Positions 43,735-52,732 are shown, numbered from the stretch's first letter. The stretch is DNA of 64,000 nucleotides from Nostoc sp. KVJ20 (GCF_001712795.1 NZ_KV757585.1:1-64000); one strand, 5' to 3'. Notes: generated by a model from the letters alone, not told the origin. Program-made: numbers and translations.

Positions 43735-43764
43735 TGAATAACTGTTCAACTATTTAGCTATAAT
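43735..43764 (+). promoter_or_regulatory. SmtB-type operator and promoter for the Zn/Cd ATPase
   Basis: TGAATAACTGTTCA (43735-43748) reads TGAACAGTTATTCA on the other strand, as in the cyanobacterial smt operator-promoter. TATAAT follows at 43759-43764. It lies in the divergent region shared with the ArsR gene. Confidence 0.82.
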
Positions 43765-43801
43765 ACTAGCAATTAGCTTTTTAGCCTTTTTTGTAGGTGT
43801 C

Positions 43802-46333
43802 ATGACTCAAATACCCTCCTTTAAAACTCAAGCCTTCCAGGTTAGTGGCATGGACTGCGGAAGCTGTGCTAAGACAATTGAAGCCAGCTTGCAGCAGTTA
43901 AGTGGTGTGACAGAAACTTCGGTGAGTTTTGCCACAGGACGGGTAAAGGTTTCCTACAACTTAGATGTCTTGAGTGAAGCTGAAATCGTAAATTCCATTA
44001 CTGCTTTGGGCTATAGCGTTGATGTGGCTCTTACCAAAACCTTACAAGTACAGGTTGGTGGGATGGACTGTGGAAGCTGTGCCAAGACAATTGAGGTTGG
44101 GTTGCAGCAACTCCCAGGTGTAAGTGATGTATCAGTCAACTTTGCGACTGAAAGATTGCAACTATCTTATGATCCACAGCAAGTTAGTGAAAAGACAATT
44201 TTAGACCAGATTACTTCTCTGGGTTATACAGTCGAACACAGCCGTGATGCTAATCCCTATGATTACGAACACGACCACAGTCACAATCATACCCCTGCTC
44301 ATTCAGTTTCCAAGCCTGCTCAGAATACCGCTGCGACAAACTGGAAATTCTGGCTTTCCAACCGCCGAGGGCAAAGTGTCATTCTCGCAGGAATAGGATT
44401 AATTTTAGGTTTACTCGCTCAATATTTAGCGCTGCCTATTTTTTTAGCGCGTGCTTTTTATGGCATCAGCATAGTTATTGCTGGCTATCCGATTGCACGG
44501 GCAGGTTTATTTGAGTTACGCTTGCGCCGCGCCGATATGAATCTGTTAATGACAATTTCAGTTGTCGGTGCAGTGATTTTAGGGGACTGGTTTGAAGGGG
44601 CACTAGTCGTCTTTCTGTTTTCTTTGGGTACAACCTTGCAAGTTTTCACTTTTGGTCGAACCCGCAATGCAATTCGCGCTCTGATGGATTTGACTCCACC
44701 TACTGCTACTGTGAAGCGGGGAAATCAGGAGGTGACAGTTCCAGTAGAGAGTGTGCGCTTAGGCGAAATGTTGACGATTCGACCAGGAGGGCGCGTGGCG
44801 TTGGATGGCGTAGTTATTTCTGGTAACAGTTCCATTAATCAGTCTCCAATTACAGGAGAATCAGTCCCAGTAGATAAAGAAATAGGCGATACCGTCTATG
44901 CCGGGACAATGAATCAGACAGGTTTTTTGTTAGTAAAAGTTACCCACACAGCAGGCGATACCACCGTTGCCAAAATTATTCATCTGGTGGAACAAGCTCA
45001 AGGAAGCCGCGCTCCCACCCAGCAGTGGGTGGATCGGTTCGCAGAGGTCTACACACCGATTGTAATTTTGATTGCGATCGCCATTGCCCTGATTCCGCCT
45101 TTGGCTTTTGCTCAACCTTTTAACGTTTGGGTTTATCGGGCGCTAGTGATGTTGGTAATAGCTTGTCCCTGTGCTTTAGTCATTTCTACTCCTGTTTCAA
45201 TCGTAAGCGCCATTGGTGCAGCAACTCGTAAGGGCGTTTTGTTCAAAGGGGGTAATGCGCTGGAAACCGCCGGACGTTTGACTACTTTTGCTTTTGATAA
45301 AACTGGTACAATCACGCAAGGGCTACCCATTGTACAAAAGGTTTATGACCTTGGCAAAGTAAGCGCAAACATGGTGTTACAGATTGCAGCTTCACTTGAG
45401 CAACAGTCAGAACATCCGCTCTCCAAGGCAATCGTAGCCAAGGCTCATGAACAAGGCATGGAGTTAGAAACACCTATAAACTTCACGGCACTACCTGGGA
45501 AAGGAATTCAGGCGAACTTTAGGGAGCAGCGCGTTGGAGGGTTTCCCCTCAACCCCACTGTCGTAGGAACCCCAAAGCCCCCTGTTGTAGCGACTGCGTA
45601 CTCCAAAGGAGAACTCGGAAAGTACCCGGAGGGCGATCTGTTGTACTTCGTAGGCAATCAACGGTTATTTTTAGACCAAGGTATTCACTTATCTAATAAG
45701 GCTGAATCTTTGTTAACTGAAATTGAACAACTCGGTCAAATTCCGGTACTGATAGGAACAAATGAAGGGTTATTGGGAGCGATCGCACTTTCCGATGGCA
45801 TCCGCTTGGAAGCGACAGAAGCCCTGCGACAGTTGAGGCGGGTTGGATTAAACAGGTTAGTGATGTTGACAGGCGATCGCACTGCTGTTGCCAAGCAGAT
45901 TGCCCAGCAAGTTGGAATTACAGAGTACCGAGCAGAACTGCTACCCGAAGATAAACTTGAAGAAATTCAACTCCTGCGTCAAAAAGGAGTAGTAGGTATG
46001 GTTGGGGATGGTATTAACGATGCCCCTGCACTTGCTGCTGCGGATATCAGTTTTGCGGTTGGTGGAATAGATATTGCTTTGGAGACAGCAGATGTAGTAA
46101 TCGTGGGAAGCGACCTCAGACGACTTGCTTATGCAGTAGAACTAAGCCGTCGCACTGTATCTGTAATTCAACAGAATGTTGTCTTTTCTTTAGTCACAAA
46201 AGGTTTGTTTCTGCTGTTAGGAACCTTTGGATTTGTTGGGTTAGCTGTAGCTGTCTTAGCAGATACAGGAACTTCCTTATTAGTTACTGCAAATGGAATG
46301 CGGCTATTTAAAACCAAGACTATTAAGGATTAA
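43802..46333 (+). CDS. Zn/Cd-exporting P1B-type ATPase (ZiaA/AztA-like) with repeat insert
   Basis: Two heavy-metal-associated domains open the 843-residue protein, each with GMDCGSC (16-22 and about 89-95). A His-rich linker follows (EHDHSHNHTPAHS). The membrane site is CPC in IACPCALVIS (about 454-456), with a Lys in TM7 (SLVTKGLF) and ADTG in TM8, marks of the P1B-2 zinc/cadmium class. DKTGT and [13 protein letters not shown] are intact. At about 575-612 in the nucleotide-binding domain, 35-odd Pro/Gly-rich residues (REQRVGGFPLNP..GELGKYPEGD) replace a normal loop and come from a dispersed repeat. The gene continues into czcD with a 3-bp gap. Confidence 0.92.
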   Translation: MTQIPSFKTQAFQVSGMDCGSCAKTIEASLQQLSGVTETSVSFATGRVKVSYNLDVLSEAEIVNSITALGYSVDVALTKTLQVQVGGMDCGSCAKTIEVGLQQLPGVSDVSVNFATERLQLSYDPQQVSEKTILDQITSLGYTVEHSRDANPYDYEHDHSHNHTPAHSVSKPAQNTAATNWKFWLSNRRGQSVILAGIGLILGLLAQYLALPIFLARAFYGISIVIAGYPIARAGLFELRLRRADMNLLMTISVVGAVILGDWFEGALVVFLFSLGTTLQVFTFGRTRNAIRALMDLTPPTATVKRGNQEVTVPVESVRLGEMLTIRPGGRVALDGVVISGNSSINQSPITGESVPVDKEIGDTVYAGTMNQTGFLLVKVTHTAGDTTVAKIIHLVEQAQGSRAPTQQWVDRFAEVYTPIVILIAIAIALIPPLAFAQPFNVWVYRALVMLVIACPCALVISTPVSIVSAIGAATRKGVLFKGGNALETAGRLTTFAFDKTGTITQGLPIVQKVYDLGKVSANMVLQIAASLEQQSEHPLSKAIVAKAHEQGMELETPINFTALPGKGIQANFREQRVGGFPLNPTVVGTPKPPVVATAYSKGELGKYPEGDLLYFVGNQRLFLDQGIHLSNKAESLLTEIEQLGQIPVLIGTNEGLLGAIALSDGIRLEATEALRQLRRVGLNRLVMLTGDRTAVAKQIAQQVGITEYRAELLPEDKLEEIQLLRQKGVVGMVGDGINDAPALAAADISFAVGGIDIALETADVVIVGSDLRRLAYAVELSRRTVSVIQQNVVFSLVTKGLFLLLGTFGFVGLAVAVLADTGTSLLVTANGMRLFKTKTIKD
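45527..45632. repeat. Cyanobacterial dispersed repeat inserted in frame in the Zn/Cd ATPase gene
   Basis: GC-rich, partly self-complementary sequence (GTTGGAGGGTTTCCCCTCAA, GCGACTGCGTACTCC) interrupts the ATPase gene without shifting the frame. The encoded stretch has no counterpart in ordinary P1B ATPases. Confidence 0.65.
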
Positions 46334-46336
46334 GCA

Positions 46337-47254
46337 ATGGTACACAACCACAAGCATCAGGGACATAAACACGGAAATCGCAACTACAACCGCGCTTTCG
46401 CAATTGGTACTGCCCTCAATATCGGATTTGTGATTGTTGAAGCAGTCTATGGCTACCGAGCAAACTCGCTTGCTTTGGTTGCCGATGCTGGTCACAATTT
46501 GAGTGATGTATTGGGATTGCTATTAGCTTGGGGAGCAAGTGCCCTCACCCGACGACTCCCAACCCGACAGTATACCTACGGATTGCGTCGTTCCTCGATT
46601 TTGGCGGCTCTGATCAACGCACTTGTTCTTCTCCTAGCAATGGGTGCGATCGCTTTGGAAGCAGTTCGTCGCTTTAGCGAACCTAACTCAGTATCAGGAG
46701 GTACAGTTATTGGCGTTGCTGTAGTAGGAATTATCATCAATACAGTTACTGCCCTAATGTTTTTGTCCGGTCGTCAACAAGACTTAAATATTCGAGGAGC
46801 CTTTCTGCACATGGCGGCTGATGCCGGAGTTTCGTTAGGGGTTGTATTAGCTGGCATCGCCATTGTTTTTACTGGCTGGTTGTGGTTTGACCCAGTTGTG
46901 AGTTTAATTATTGTTGTCGTAGTGGTAGTTGGAACTTGGCAACTGTTGAAAGATTCTGTGAATTTAGCATTAGATGCTGTACCACAGGGAATCGAGCCTT
47001 TAGCTGTGCAGACTTATCTGACCGAGCGTCCTGGTGTGGCTGGTGTTCATGATTTGCACATCTGGGCAATGAGTACTACCGAGACTGCACTGACTGCTCA
47101 CTTAATCATGCCCGCAGGACACCCAGGTGATGCTTTTTTAGTACAGGTTTTTCAAGAGCTTCACGACCATTTTGGCATTGAACACGCTACGCTTCAGATA
47201 GAGACTGGCGATCCGAGGTATCCGTGTACCCTTGCTCCAGAAAATGTGGTGTAA
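46337..47254 (+). CDS. czcD: Cation diffusion facilitator (CzcD-type)
   Basis: The 305-residue exporter has a His-rich N terminus (HNHKHQGHKHG), six membrane helices, the zinc site pair ADAGHNLSD (TM2) and HMAADAGVS (TM5), and a C-terminal ferredoxin-like domain (VAGVHDLHIWAMSTTETALTAHLI). It exchanges cytoplasmic zinc, cadmium or cobalt for protons. Its start lies 3 bp after the P-type ATPase stop, so both follow the ArsR-controlled promoter. Confidence 0.94.
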   Translation: MVHNHKHQGHKHGNRNYNRAFAIGTALNIGFVIVEAVYGYRANSLALVADAGHNLSDVLGLLLAWGASALTRRLPTRQYTYGLRRSSILAALINALVLLLAMGAIALEAVRRFSEPNSVSGGTVIGVAVVGIIINTVTALMFLSGRQQDLNIRGAFLHMAADAGVSLGVVLAGIAIVFTGWLWFDPVVSLIIVVVVVVGTWQLLKDSVNLALDAVPQGIEPLAVQTYLTERPGVAGVHDLHIWAMSTTETALTAHLIMPAGHPGDAFLVQVFQELHDHFGIEHATLQIETGDPRYPCTLAPENVV

Positions 47255-47329
47255 GAGTTTACTTGTTTATACTTATCTATATTGACTTAGACGTGCTCTA
47301 ACACTCTGCTATTCGCTTACCCTTAACAG

Positions 47330-47351
47330 GAGATCAGGAATAACTGATCTC
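47330..47351. terminator. Bidirectional hairpin between convergent genes
   Basis: GAGATCAG-GAATAA-CTGATCTC is an 8-bp perfect stem between czcD and the leftward membrane-protein gene. The U-run is short. Confidence 0.55.
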
Positions 47352-47376
47352 TTCAGTTACAGCATAATTGGAAAGC

Positions 47377-47871
47377 TTAAGACTGCCTTGAATCTTTATA
47401 CCTAACATTAAAAAGTTGCCTCTGAACAAACCAGATAATTATGGGCGGTATCAGTATCCACTGAAGCAAGGGAAGCAAGCCAGTACCTAAGAATGGAAGC
47501 GTCGGCATAACATCAGCATATTCCCATCTATCAAGCACACCAGTAGCTAAAGCTTCAAAAATAATCGTAATTGCAACACCAACTAAAATAAAGCTACTTA
47601 ACTGCCACCAATTTAGCTGACGAAACCACTGGCGCGACTTGGACATAATTGCAACAGTCCAAAAAGCGGTAAGTGAAATTCCAACATCCCCTACAGTAGC
47701 AACAGTGCAATTTATTACCTTATCTGTGCAAGAAAATTCAGAAGAAACCTGAAAAAACGGCATTTGCTGCATCTCCCAAAGGAAATTTAGAAGAAAGGAG
47801 AAAATAGCGATATTCAACTCTGGTAAATTAAGCAGGTGTTGGGGATGAATGACTTTTGAGGAATTTGACAT
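47377..47871 (-). CDS. Small polytopic membrane protein
   Basis: A 164-residue protein with about four membrane helices: IAIFSFLLNFLWEMQQMPFF, TVGDVGISLTAFWTVAIM, LSSFILVGVAITIIFEALATGVL and LLPLLQWILIPPIIIWFVQ. One Cys pair (CTDKVINC) lies in the first loop. No transporter signature is visible. It starts 28 bp after the methyltransferase stop, so the two share a transcript. Confidence 0.75.
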   Translation of the reverse strand: MSNSSKVIHPQHLLNLPELNIAIFSFLLNFLWEMQQMPFFQVSSEFSCTDKVINCTVATVGDVGISLTAFWTVAIMSKSRQWFRQLNWWQLSSFILVGVAITIIFEALATGVLDRWEYADVMPTLPFLGTGLLPLLQWILIPPIIIWFVQRQLFNVRYKDSRQS

Positions 47872-47899
47872 ATTGCAACTAAGGCTATACTTACGTCTG

Positions 47900-48565
47900 T
47901 TAGAGCTTCTTAACTGCTACACCAATTATTTGAGGGCTGACGATAGCAGGGAGGTTTGCCCGAAAATGTTGATAATCTACTTGCTCAAACCCTGCATTCT
48001 CCAATGCTAACCAGGTTTCGCGGTCAAGATGGCAACCATCACCAAGCGTTTTCCAAAGCGGTTTTATTCCATGCTGTATCCGTCGCAACATTGTTCCTTG
48101 AGGTGCCGCAACGTGTTCAACGAAAAAGAAGCGTCCACCAGGCTTAAGTACTCGTATAACTTCCTGCAATACAGCAGCTAGATTATTTACAGAACATAAA
48201 ACAAGTGTACTTACAACAACATCCATGCTGTTATCCTCGACTTCCAGGTGTTCGGCAGTTCCACTGCGGAGGTCAATATCTAAGGCGAGCCGCTCTGCTT
48301 CTTGCTGTAGATACGGATGCATGAAAGGGTTTGGCTCAATACCAATCCAATGGATGTCAGACGGATAGTAAGACAAGTTGGGGCCCGTACCTGGGCCAAT
48401 TTCTAAAACGTTGCCATGCAGTTGGGCAAACAAAGCTCGTTTTCGGTCTGCTATTTCCTCCTCGTATTTAGCGTTGCCATGAGCCATCATCCAGGCAAAT
48501 AAGCGTTTATACCAGTCTGGAGAACCTTTTGTATTTGACGCTACAGTATGTATCTTAGCCATCAT
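47900..48565 (-). CDS. Class I SAM-dependent methyltransferase
   Basis: The Rossmann-fold motif VLEIGPGTGPNLSYY, GIEPNPFMHPYL (acidic end of strand 2) and VVVSTLVLCSVNN, then VLKPGGRFFFVEHVAAP define a methyltransferase related to UbiE/ArsM-like small-molecule enzymes. It lacks the conserved Cys set of ArsM, so arsenite methylation is not supported. I chose ATG 48565 (MMAKIHTV); a TTG 13 codons upstream extends the frame. It heads a two-gene leftward unit. Confidence 0.83.
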   Translation of the reverse strand: MMAKIHTVASNTKGSPDWYKRLFAWMMAHGNAKYEEEIADRKRALFAQLHGNVLEIGPGTGPNLSYYPSDIHWIGIEPNPFMHPYLQQEAERLALDIDLRSGTAEHLEVEDNSMDVVVSTLVLCSVNNLAAVLQEVIRVLKPGGRFFFVEHVAAPQGTMLRRIQHGIKPLWKTLGDGCHLDRETWLALENAGFEQVDYQHFRANLPAIVSPQIIGVAVKKL

Positions 48566-48753
48566 TATTTTCTCAATTCTGGAACTACAGCTGGCTTTGC
48601 TCAAGCTATCATTATTACTTTCTACTGATTAACTAAGGTAATGGCTGAACTGTAATTTTAATTACAAATAATCCTAACGTTCAAAATGCCTTGATTGCAG
48701 ATTTGAGCGATTAGTATTTCAAGTTATTATAACTATGTAGATAGCCTTCAAAT

Positions 48754-49794
48754 TTATTTTACTTCTTTCCATGTCTTGCCGCTATCTTGGGATTGAAAGA
48801 CAGCATTGTTATCATTTACCGTATAAAATATTTCGGGATTACTAGGGGCGATCGCTAATTTTACGACTACACCATTAGTTTCAGTCCAAAGTTTCTCCCA
48901 CATTTTACCACCATCACTGCTGCGATAGACACCGGGTGCTGACTTGAGAAAGCGATAGCCATACATTACAGTGGTGTTACCCTCTTTTTGCAGAGCTAGA
49001 CTGGCAACAGGAGCTTCCCGTGTATTAGGTACTAGCATCCAGTCATCGCCACTGTTGATGCTTTTGTACATTCCCGAACGGGTAGTTGCAAACAAATGCT
49101 CAGGGTTTCGCGGGTCAACTGCAAGGTCAAAAGGAGCATCGCCTAATCCATTCATGCGGGGTTTATTCCAAGTTTTCCCACCATCAGTAGAAGTATGCAG
49201 CCCTTGCGCTCCAGAAGCTGGCCATCCATAAAAAACGTTGGAATTACTGGGTGCGATCGCTATTGCATGAAAATCTACTCCAGGCATGGAAATCTGTTTC
49301 CAATCTTGCCCTTGATTTTCACTGATCTGGAATCCTAGATTACCTCCTGTGTGTGGATGTCCGCTGGAATAAAAGCGGTTACTGTCAGTTGGATCGGTAG
49401 TAAAGCCCATATAATCAGCTCGCTCTTTTCCCATCCAGAACCATTCCCCAGTTTCAGAACGTTGCAACAGTCCGTTATGACTTGCAACATAAATAATGTT
49501 GGGATTATCTCGATTCACAGTCAAACCATGAACGTGATTATTTGCTTGCCAATTGACCGCTTTCTCTAAGGATACATTTACAGCCTTTGGTTGAGGCTGA
49601 TTGGTTGATTGGTTGGCAGAGAGTGGCTGGTTGGTTGACTGATTGCTAGTCGGTGGCTGGATAAAACGACCGAACCACACCCCCAAACCTCCGCCTAAAA
49701 AGAGCGAAAATGCTATGGGCACGGCACAGCAAACCACCATAGCAATTCCCATCCATTTCATCATGTTGTGGTCTTTTGAGTCAGGCTGACTCAT
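48754..49794 (-). CDS. Membrane-anchored BNR-repeat (F510_1955-type) protein
   Basis: The 346-residue protein has a membrane anchor near 12-40 and a short tandem repeat, SNQSTNQPLSANQSTNQPQP. The beta-propeller with BNR/Asp-box units follows: SENQGQDWKQI, STDGGKTWNKP, SINSGDDWMLV, SSDGGKMWEKL and SQDSGKTWKEV. In other bacteria such proteins (F510_1955 type, called glycosylhydrolases in databases) occur in copper and mercury loci. The catalytic function is uncertain. It is predicted to face the periplasm. Confidence 0.8.
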   Translation of the reverse strand: MSQPDSKDHNMMKWMGIAMVVCCAVPIAFSLFLGGGLGVWFGRFIQPPTSNQSTNQPLSANQSTNQPQPKAVNVSLEKAVNWQANNHVHGLTVNRDNPNIIYVASHNGLLQRSETGEWFWMGKERADYMGFTTDPTDSNRFYSSGHPHTGGNLGFQISENQGQDWKQISMPGVDFHAIAIAPSNSNVFYGWPASGAQGLHTSTDGGKTWNKPRMNGLGDAPFDLAVDPRNPEHLFATTRSGMYKSINSGDDWMLVPNTREAPVASLALQKEGNTTVMYGYRFLKSAPGVYRSSDGGKMWEKLWTETNGVVVKLAIAPSNPEIFYTVNDNNAVFQSQDSGKTWKEVK

Positions 49795-50058
49795 AATTGT
49801 GTTGCTCCTGAGTAAGTTTTTTGCTGTAGTAAAGCTGTTTACTTATGATGAAATGCAAAAGTAAGGGCGATTTGAGCTTCTGGATAAAAGGAATGAGTCC
49901 GATAGTTATCCTGGTTTACCTTAAGTTCCTTAACTAAACTATAAGATGGCTTCCTTAGCAATTAATTCATTAGTCTTTTTCGGCGAGACTTTTCTAAGGA
50001 CTCCTAGTTTTTTCTGACATTTTTAAAATGTGCTTCCCGCCGAACGATTTATCAAGCT

Positions 50059-50373
50059 CTATTTTGATGGACTGTCTTGGTTGTTCATCATTCCTGGCAT
50101 ATTGTTCATCATTCCTGGCATCTTATTCATCATTGCTTGGCAGCACTTACATCCTGTTTGGTTTGGCTGCTGTGGCGTTTGATTCGTTGGGACTGTTCTT
50201 TGACTGGTCAGCACTTGAATTAGTTTTGCTTCGTTTATAGCCCTGGTGGATTGATTCGGGGTAACAGTTACCTTTGGGGTGTTGGCAAAGGAAGCAGTGG
50301 TGGTTAAGGTAAGCAATGCAAAACTAGCTACGGCTCCGCTCAATACTGTCTTAACGCCTGTATTAATGTTCAT
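50059..50373 (-). CDS. Small secreted Cys/Met-rich protein, possible metal binder
   Basis: A signal peptide ends near ASFANT, leaving about 75 residues. The C terminus has CKCCQAMMNKMPGMMNNMPGMMNN, with three Cys in four positions and a tandem MPGMMNN repeat encoded by near-identical 21-bp units. Thiolate and thioether clusters of this kind bind Cu(I). A class-B MerR promoter lies just upstream. I do not know a named family. Confidence 0.72.
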   Translation of the reverse strand: MNINTGVKTVLSGAVASFALLTLTTTASFANTPKVTVTPNQSTRAINEAKLIQVLTSQRTVPTNQTPQQPNQTGCKCCQAMMNKMPGMMNNMPGMMNNQDSPSK

Positions 50374-50433
50374 TTTGTACTCTCCATTATTTTGTTAAAT
50401 TAGTAGTCTCTGAGAAACTAAAGCCATTCTAAA

Positions 50434-50457
50434 GTCTCTAGTCGGGTATAGAGTCAA
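50434..50457 (-). promoter_or_regulatory. MerR-type promoter, class B, for the Cys/Met-rich gene
   Basis: On the minus strand TTGACTCTATACCCGACTAG then AGACT: TTGACT, then a 19-bp spacer holding an imperfect dyad, then TTAGAA. It reads into the gene starting at 50373. Confidence 0.7.
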
Positions 50458-50469
50458 GTAATAAATTTA

Positions 50470-50958
50470 CTAGTCTCGGAAATTGTGAACAGGTATATCA
50501 GAGCAAGCAACTTCCTCAATCAAGCTACAAAGCTCTTTATTACAGGGATTATCCAAAGGTCGGTTTGACCAACGTTGTTGATATGCCTCTAGCTCATCCT
50601 TCAGTTCCTTCATGCGATAAATCTGCTCCTCAAGATGAGCAATTTTTTGTTTAAGTAAGTCCCGAACTAGTGGACAAGCAGGGTCGCCTTGTGAACGGAT
50701 GCCTAGCACTTGTTGAATTTCAGACAGGGAAAACTGTAAGGATTGGGCTTTTTTGATGAATTGCAGCCTGTTGATTGCCTCGCAGTCGTAATAACGGTAG
50801 CCACTTTCACTTCTTTCAACTGGTTTTATCAAGCCCAAGCCTTCGTAATACCGGATTGTTCCCACTGCTACATCAGTTTGCTTTGCCAGCTCACCAATTT
50901 TCAGCAGCTTTTTTGGGGATGATACTTCACAGCAAACTTGTTTCACGACAGCAATCAT
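50470..50958 (-). CDS. MerR-family metal regulator 1
   Basis: The 162-residue protein has the MerR winged helix (KIGELAKQTDVAVGTIRYYEGLGLI, SGYRYYD) and a long dimer helix. Metal-loop Cys residues are CPLVRDLL near 110 and NPCNKELCSLIEEV near 143-150. The loop spacing resembles Zn(II)/Cu-type members rather than MerR itself. An unusual N-terminal extension carries VCCEV. Its own promoter has the class-B dyad, also found before the Cys/Met-rich gene and the thioredoxin-like gene. It is therefore the likely regulator of those three. Confidence 0.87.
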   Translation of the reverse strand: MIAVVKQVCCEVSSPKKLLKIGELAKQTDVAVGTIRYYEGLGLIKPVERSESGYRYYDCEAINRLQFIKKAQSLQFSLSEIQQVLGIRSQGDPACPLVRDLLKQKIAHLEEQIYRMKELKDELEAYQQRWSNRPLDNPCNKELCSLIEEVACSDIPVHNFRD

Positions 50959-50995
50959 AGTTATTTACTACTATGTGTTGTTATAACTTTAAAGT

Positions 50996-51017
50996 CTATA
51001 GTCGGCTAGAGAGTCAA
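50996..51017 (-). promoter_or_regulatory. MerR-type promoter, class B, for MerR gene 1
   Basis: On the minus strand TTGACTCTCTAGCCGACTAT with 19 bp to TTAAAG. The dyad CTATAG-TCGG-CTAGAG lies inside the spacer. This suggests autoregulation. Confidence 0.72.
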
Positions 51018-51174
51018 GTGATAATTGTCAATTTTTGTGTAAAGTTTAATTACAATACTTGTAGGCAAAAATATTAGCTTAAAACTTGACAATGCAGGCT
51101 TGCAAATTTTAGGGAATGATATGTCCAATAAATTTTAATAAAGGTTATTTGAAAAATAATATTTACCTATGGGG

Positions 51175-51202
51175 TTGACTCTATAGCCGACTAGAGGATT
51201 CA
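51175..51202 (+). promoter_or_regulatory. MerR-type promoter, class B, for the thioredoxin-like gene
   Basis: TTGACTCTATAGCCGACTAG, then a TCAGAA hexamer after a 19-bp spacer. It is the rightward counterpart, divergent from the MerR gene 1 promoter. Confidence 0.75.
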
Positions 51203-51237
51203 GAATGAATGAGTAGAAAAAATTTTTGGTAGACATC

Positions 51238-51489
51238 ATGACAAAACGTCAAATTGAGATTTTTACAGCTGACTGTCCTCTTTGTGATGAGACAGTGCAA
51301 ATGGTGCAAGAACTGACTTGTCCTGACTGTGAAGTATCGGTCTATAACCTGCGACAAGAGCAGGAGAAAGCCCAGCAGTATGGAGTAAATGCAGTACCAG
51401 CGATCGCAATCAATGGAAGACTTGTCTTAACTGGTAAACCGAATCTAGAGCAGTTGCGAGCAGCTGGTGTAGGTCAACCCCTAAATTAG
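51238..51489 (+). CDS. Thioredoxin/glutaredoxin-like small protein
   Basis: The 83-residue protein has the redox or metal motif CPLC (DCPLCDETV, about 12-15), a second pair TCPDC, and the cis-Pro loop VNAVPAIAINGRLVLTG, as in glutaredoxin folds. ATG 51238 is chosen over a TTG 12 bases upstream. A MerR-type promoter lies just before it, so it belongs to the class-B regulon. It probably handles thiol stress or passes metal. Confidence 0.82.
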   Translation: MTKRQIEIFTADCPLCDETVQMVQELTCPDCEVSVYNLRQEQEKAQQYGVNAVPAIAINGRLVLTGKPNLEQLRAAGVGQPLN

Positions 51490-51505
51490 AGGCAGTAAGA
51501 AGGAG

Positions 51506-51535
51506 GAATTTACCACCTATTTGGGTGGTAAATTC
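51506..51535. terminator. 12-bp perfect inverted repeat downstream of the thioredoxin-like gene
   Basis: GAATTTACCACC-TATTTG-GGTGGTAAATTC lies between convergent genes. No long T-run follows on either strand, so termination is probable but not certain. Confidence 0.5.
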
Positions 51536-51615
51536 GCATAGCATACTGTGCATATACAAAGTTAGAAGCACGGGAGTTCGGCACTTCTCGCCTTACTGAT
51601 AAAACATCAGCTAAA

Positions 51616-52494
51616 TTAAACAGCATTTATCCAAAAATCAGCTGTGACGATTTTGCCATTGCGATTAAACTGACCCCAGAGCTTATACTTTCCTGGTTGA
51701 GGAAAGCTAGTCATAAAATGAACCTGTCCAGCAGGAGCATCTTTTAGCGCGTGAGCATGAATGTAATCTGCTGCTTTCAATGAAGTTGACTGCCGTAAGA
51801 TGACTAAATGTCCTCTTTCTCCTAAGTATGGCTGCAAGTCTGTAAGCGGTTGATTGTTAGAAGTATCTTGTAATTTAAACATTAAAGTGACTTCTTTCCC
51901 TGCTTTCACAGTGGGTTCAGAAAGAGCGAGATTGACTTTAGTATCATTGAAAGTTTTATTGCGATTTAGGTTAATTTCTGGGGCTGCAATACTGTTTCCA
52001 GGAACTTGTGTTTTCAACACTGAAATTTGTTCTGTTTGACCAGCAGGTTTGTAGTCACTAAAAAATGTGTAATTGCCTGCTTGCGGAAAACGGGCTGCAA
52101 CTTCAAACTGCCCATTTTCCTTATATGTCGGATGAAGATGACTGAAAAACTGAAGATCATCGCTGACAAGAATGAGGTGCATTAGCTTTTCTTGGAAAAT
52201 GTCAAAATTTGCAACCACTTTCCCATTCAAATCTTGAACATCAATCAATATAGGAATACTTTTATTGGGGGTAATGATGCTTAGAACTTTGAGTTTTGCC
52301 TGAGTCAATGCTTTCTTCTCATCACCCGCGCCACTTGTTGAATGTTCTCTGTGATTTATCTCACCCATCGAATGCTCCTCATGCTGATGTGTGGCAGCAG
52401 ATATTGGTTTCCCTTCGTCTCTAACTAATAAGGAGCAACTTTGAGCCAGTATCAAAGTAGTAGTTATAGCAATTGCATTCATAAATCGATTCAT
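51616..52494 (-). CDS. His-rich periplasmic lipoprotein, paralogue of the protein at 58122-59054
   Basis: A lipobox (ILAQSC) opens the 292-residue protein. A His-rich segment follows (THQHEEHSMGEINHREHS), then a two-part beta domain with KLMHLILVSDDLQFFSHLHP, FPQAGNYTFFSDYKPAGQ, GERGHLVILRQ, DYIHAHAL and GQVHFMTSFPQPGKYKLWGQF. The conserved HLHP, GHLVIL and HAHA His residues suggest metal binding. The second copy is about 60% alike by eye over the core. The function is unknown, with the copper role inferred from position. Confidence 0.78.
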   Translation of the reverse strand: MNRFMNAIAITTTLILAQSCSLLVRDEGKPISAATHQHEEHSMGEINHREHSTSGAGDEKKALTQAKLKVLSIITPNKSIPILIDVQDLNGKVVANFDIFQEKLMHLILVSDDLQFFSHLHPTYKENGQFEVAARFPQAGNYTFFSDYKPAGQTEQISVLKTQVPGNSIAAPEINLNRNKTFNDTKVNLALSEPTVKAGKEVTLMFKLQDTSNNQPLTDLQPYLGERGHLVILRQSTSLKAADYIHAHALKDAPAGQVHFMTSFPQPGKYKLWGQFNRNGKIVTADFWINAV

Positions 52495-52537
52495 TGATTT
52501 TGCTCCATTTTTTAATAATTGAAGTTATTCAAAAGTC

Positions 52538-52732
52538 TCAATTCGTCTGGGGAGTTAATATGGCAAGAATTAGAACCACAACTTTTAGTTGCCAAGGTGC
52601 TAATATTAAACTGACAATTAGGCAAGCAACTGTAGATAAACTTGTTAATTCTGCCATGTCGTCACTAGAATTTTTAAACAAATAACTAACTGCTAAACCA
52701 ATCGTCAGTGGAATCAGAAAAAGTAAACTCAT
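52538..52732 (-). CDS. Small two-helix membrane protein
   Basis: ATG 52732 follows AGAGGTG and opens 64 codons: SLLFLIPLTIGLAVSYLF, a short polar loop with DDMAELTS, then VACLIVSLILAPWQLKVVVLILAIL. Two membrane helices are evident. It sits between the copper-chaperone-like gene and the His-rich lipoprotein on the same strand and probably belongs to that transcript. The function is unknown. Confidence 0.68.
   Translation of the reverse strand: MSLLFLIPLTIGLAVSYLFKNSSDDMAELTSLSTVACLIVSLILAPWQLKVVVLILAILTPQTN

Noticed and set aside
47900..48565. Arsenite methyltransferase ArsM
   Set aside because: The conserved Cys residues are missing.
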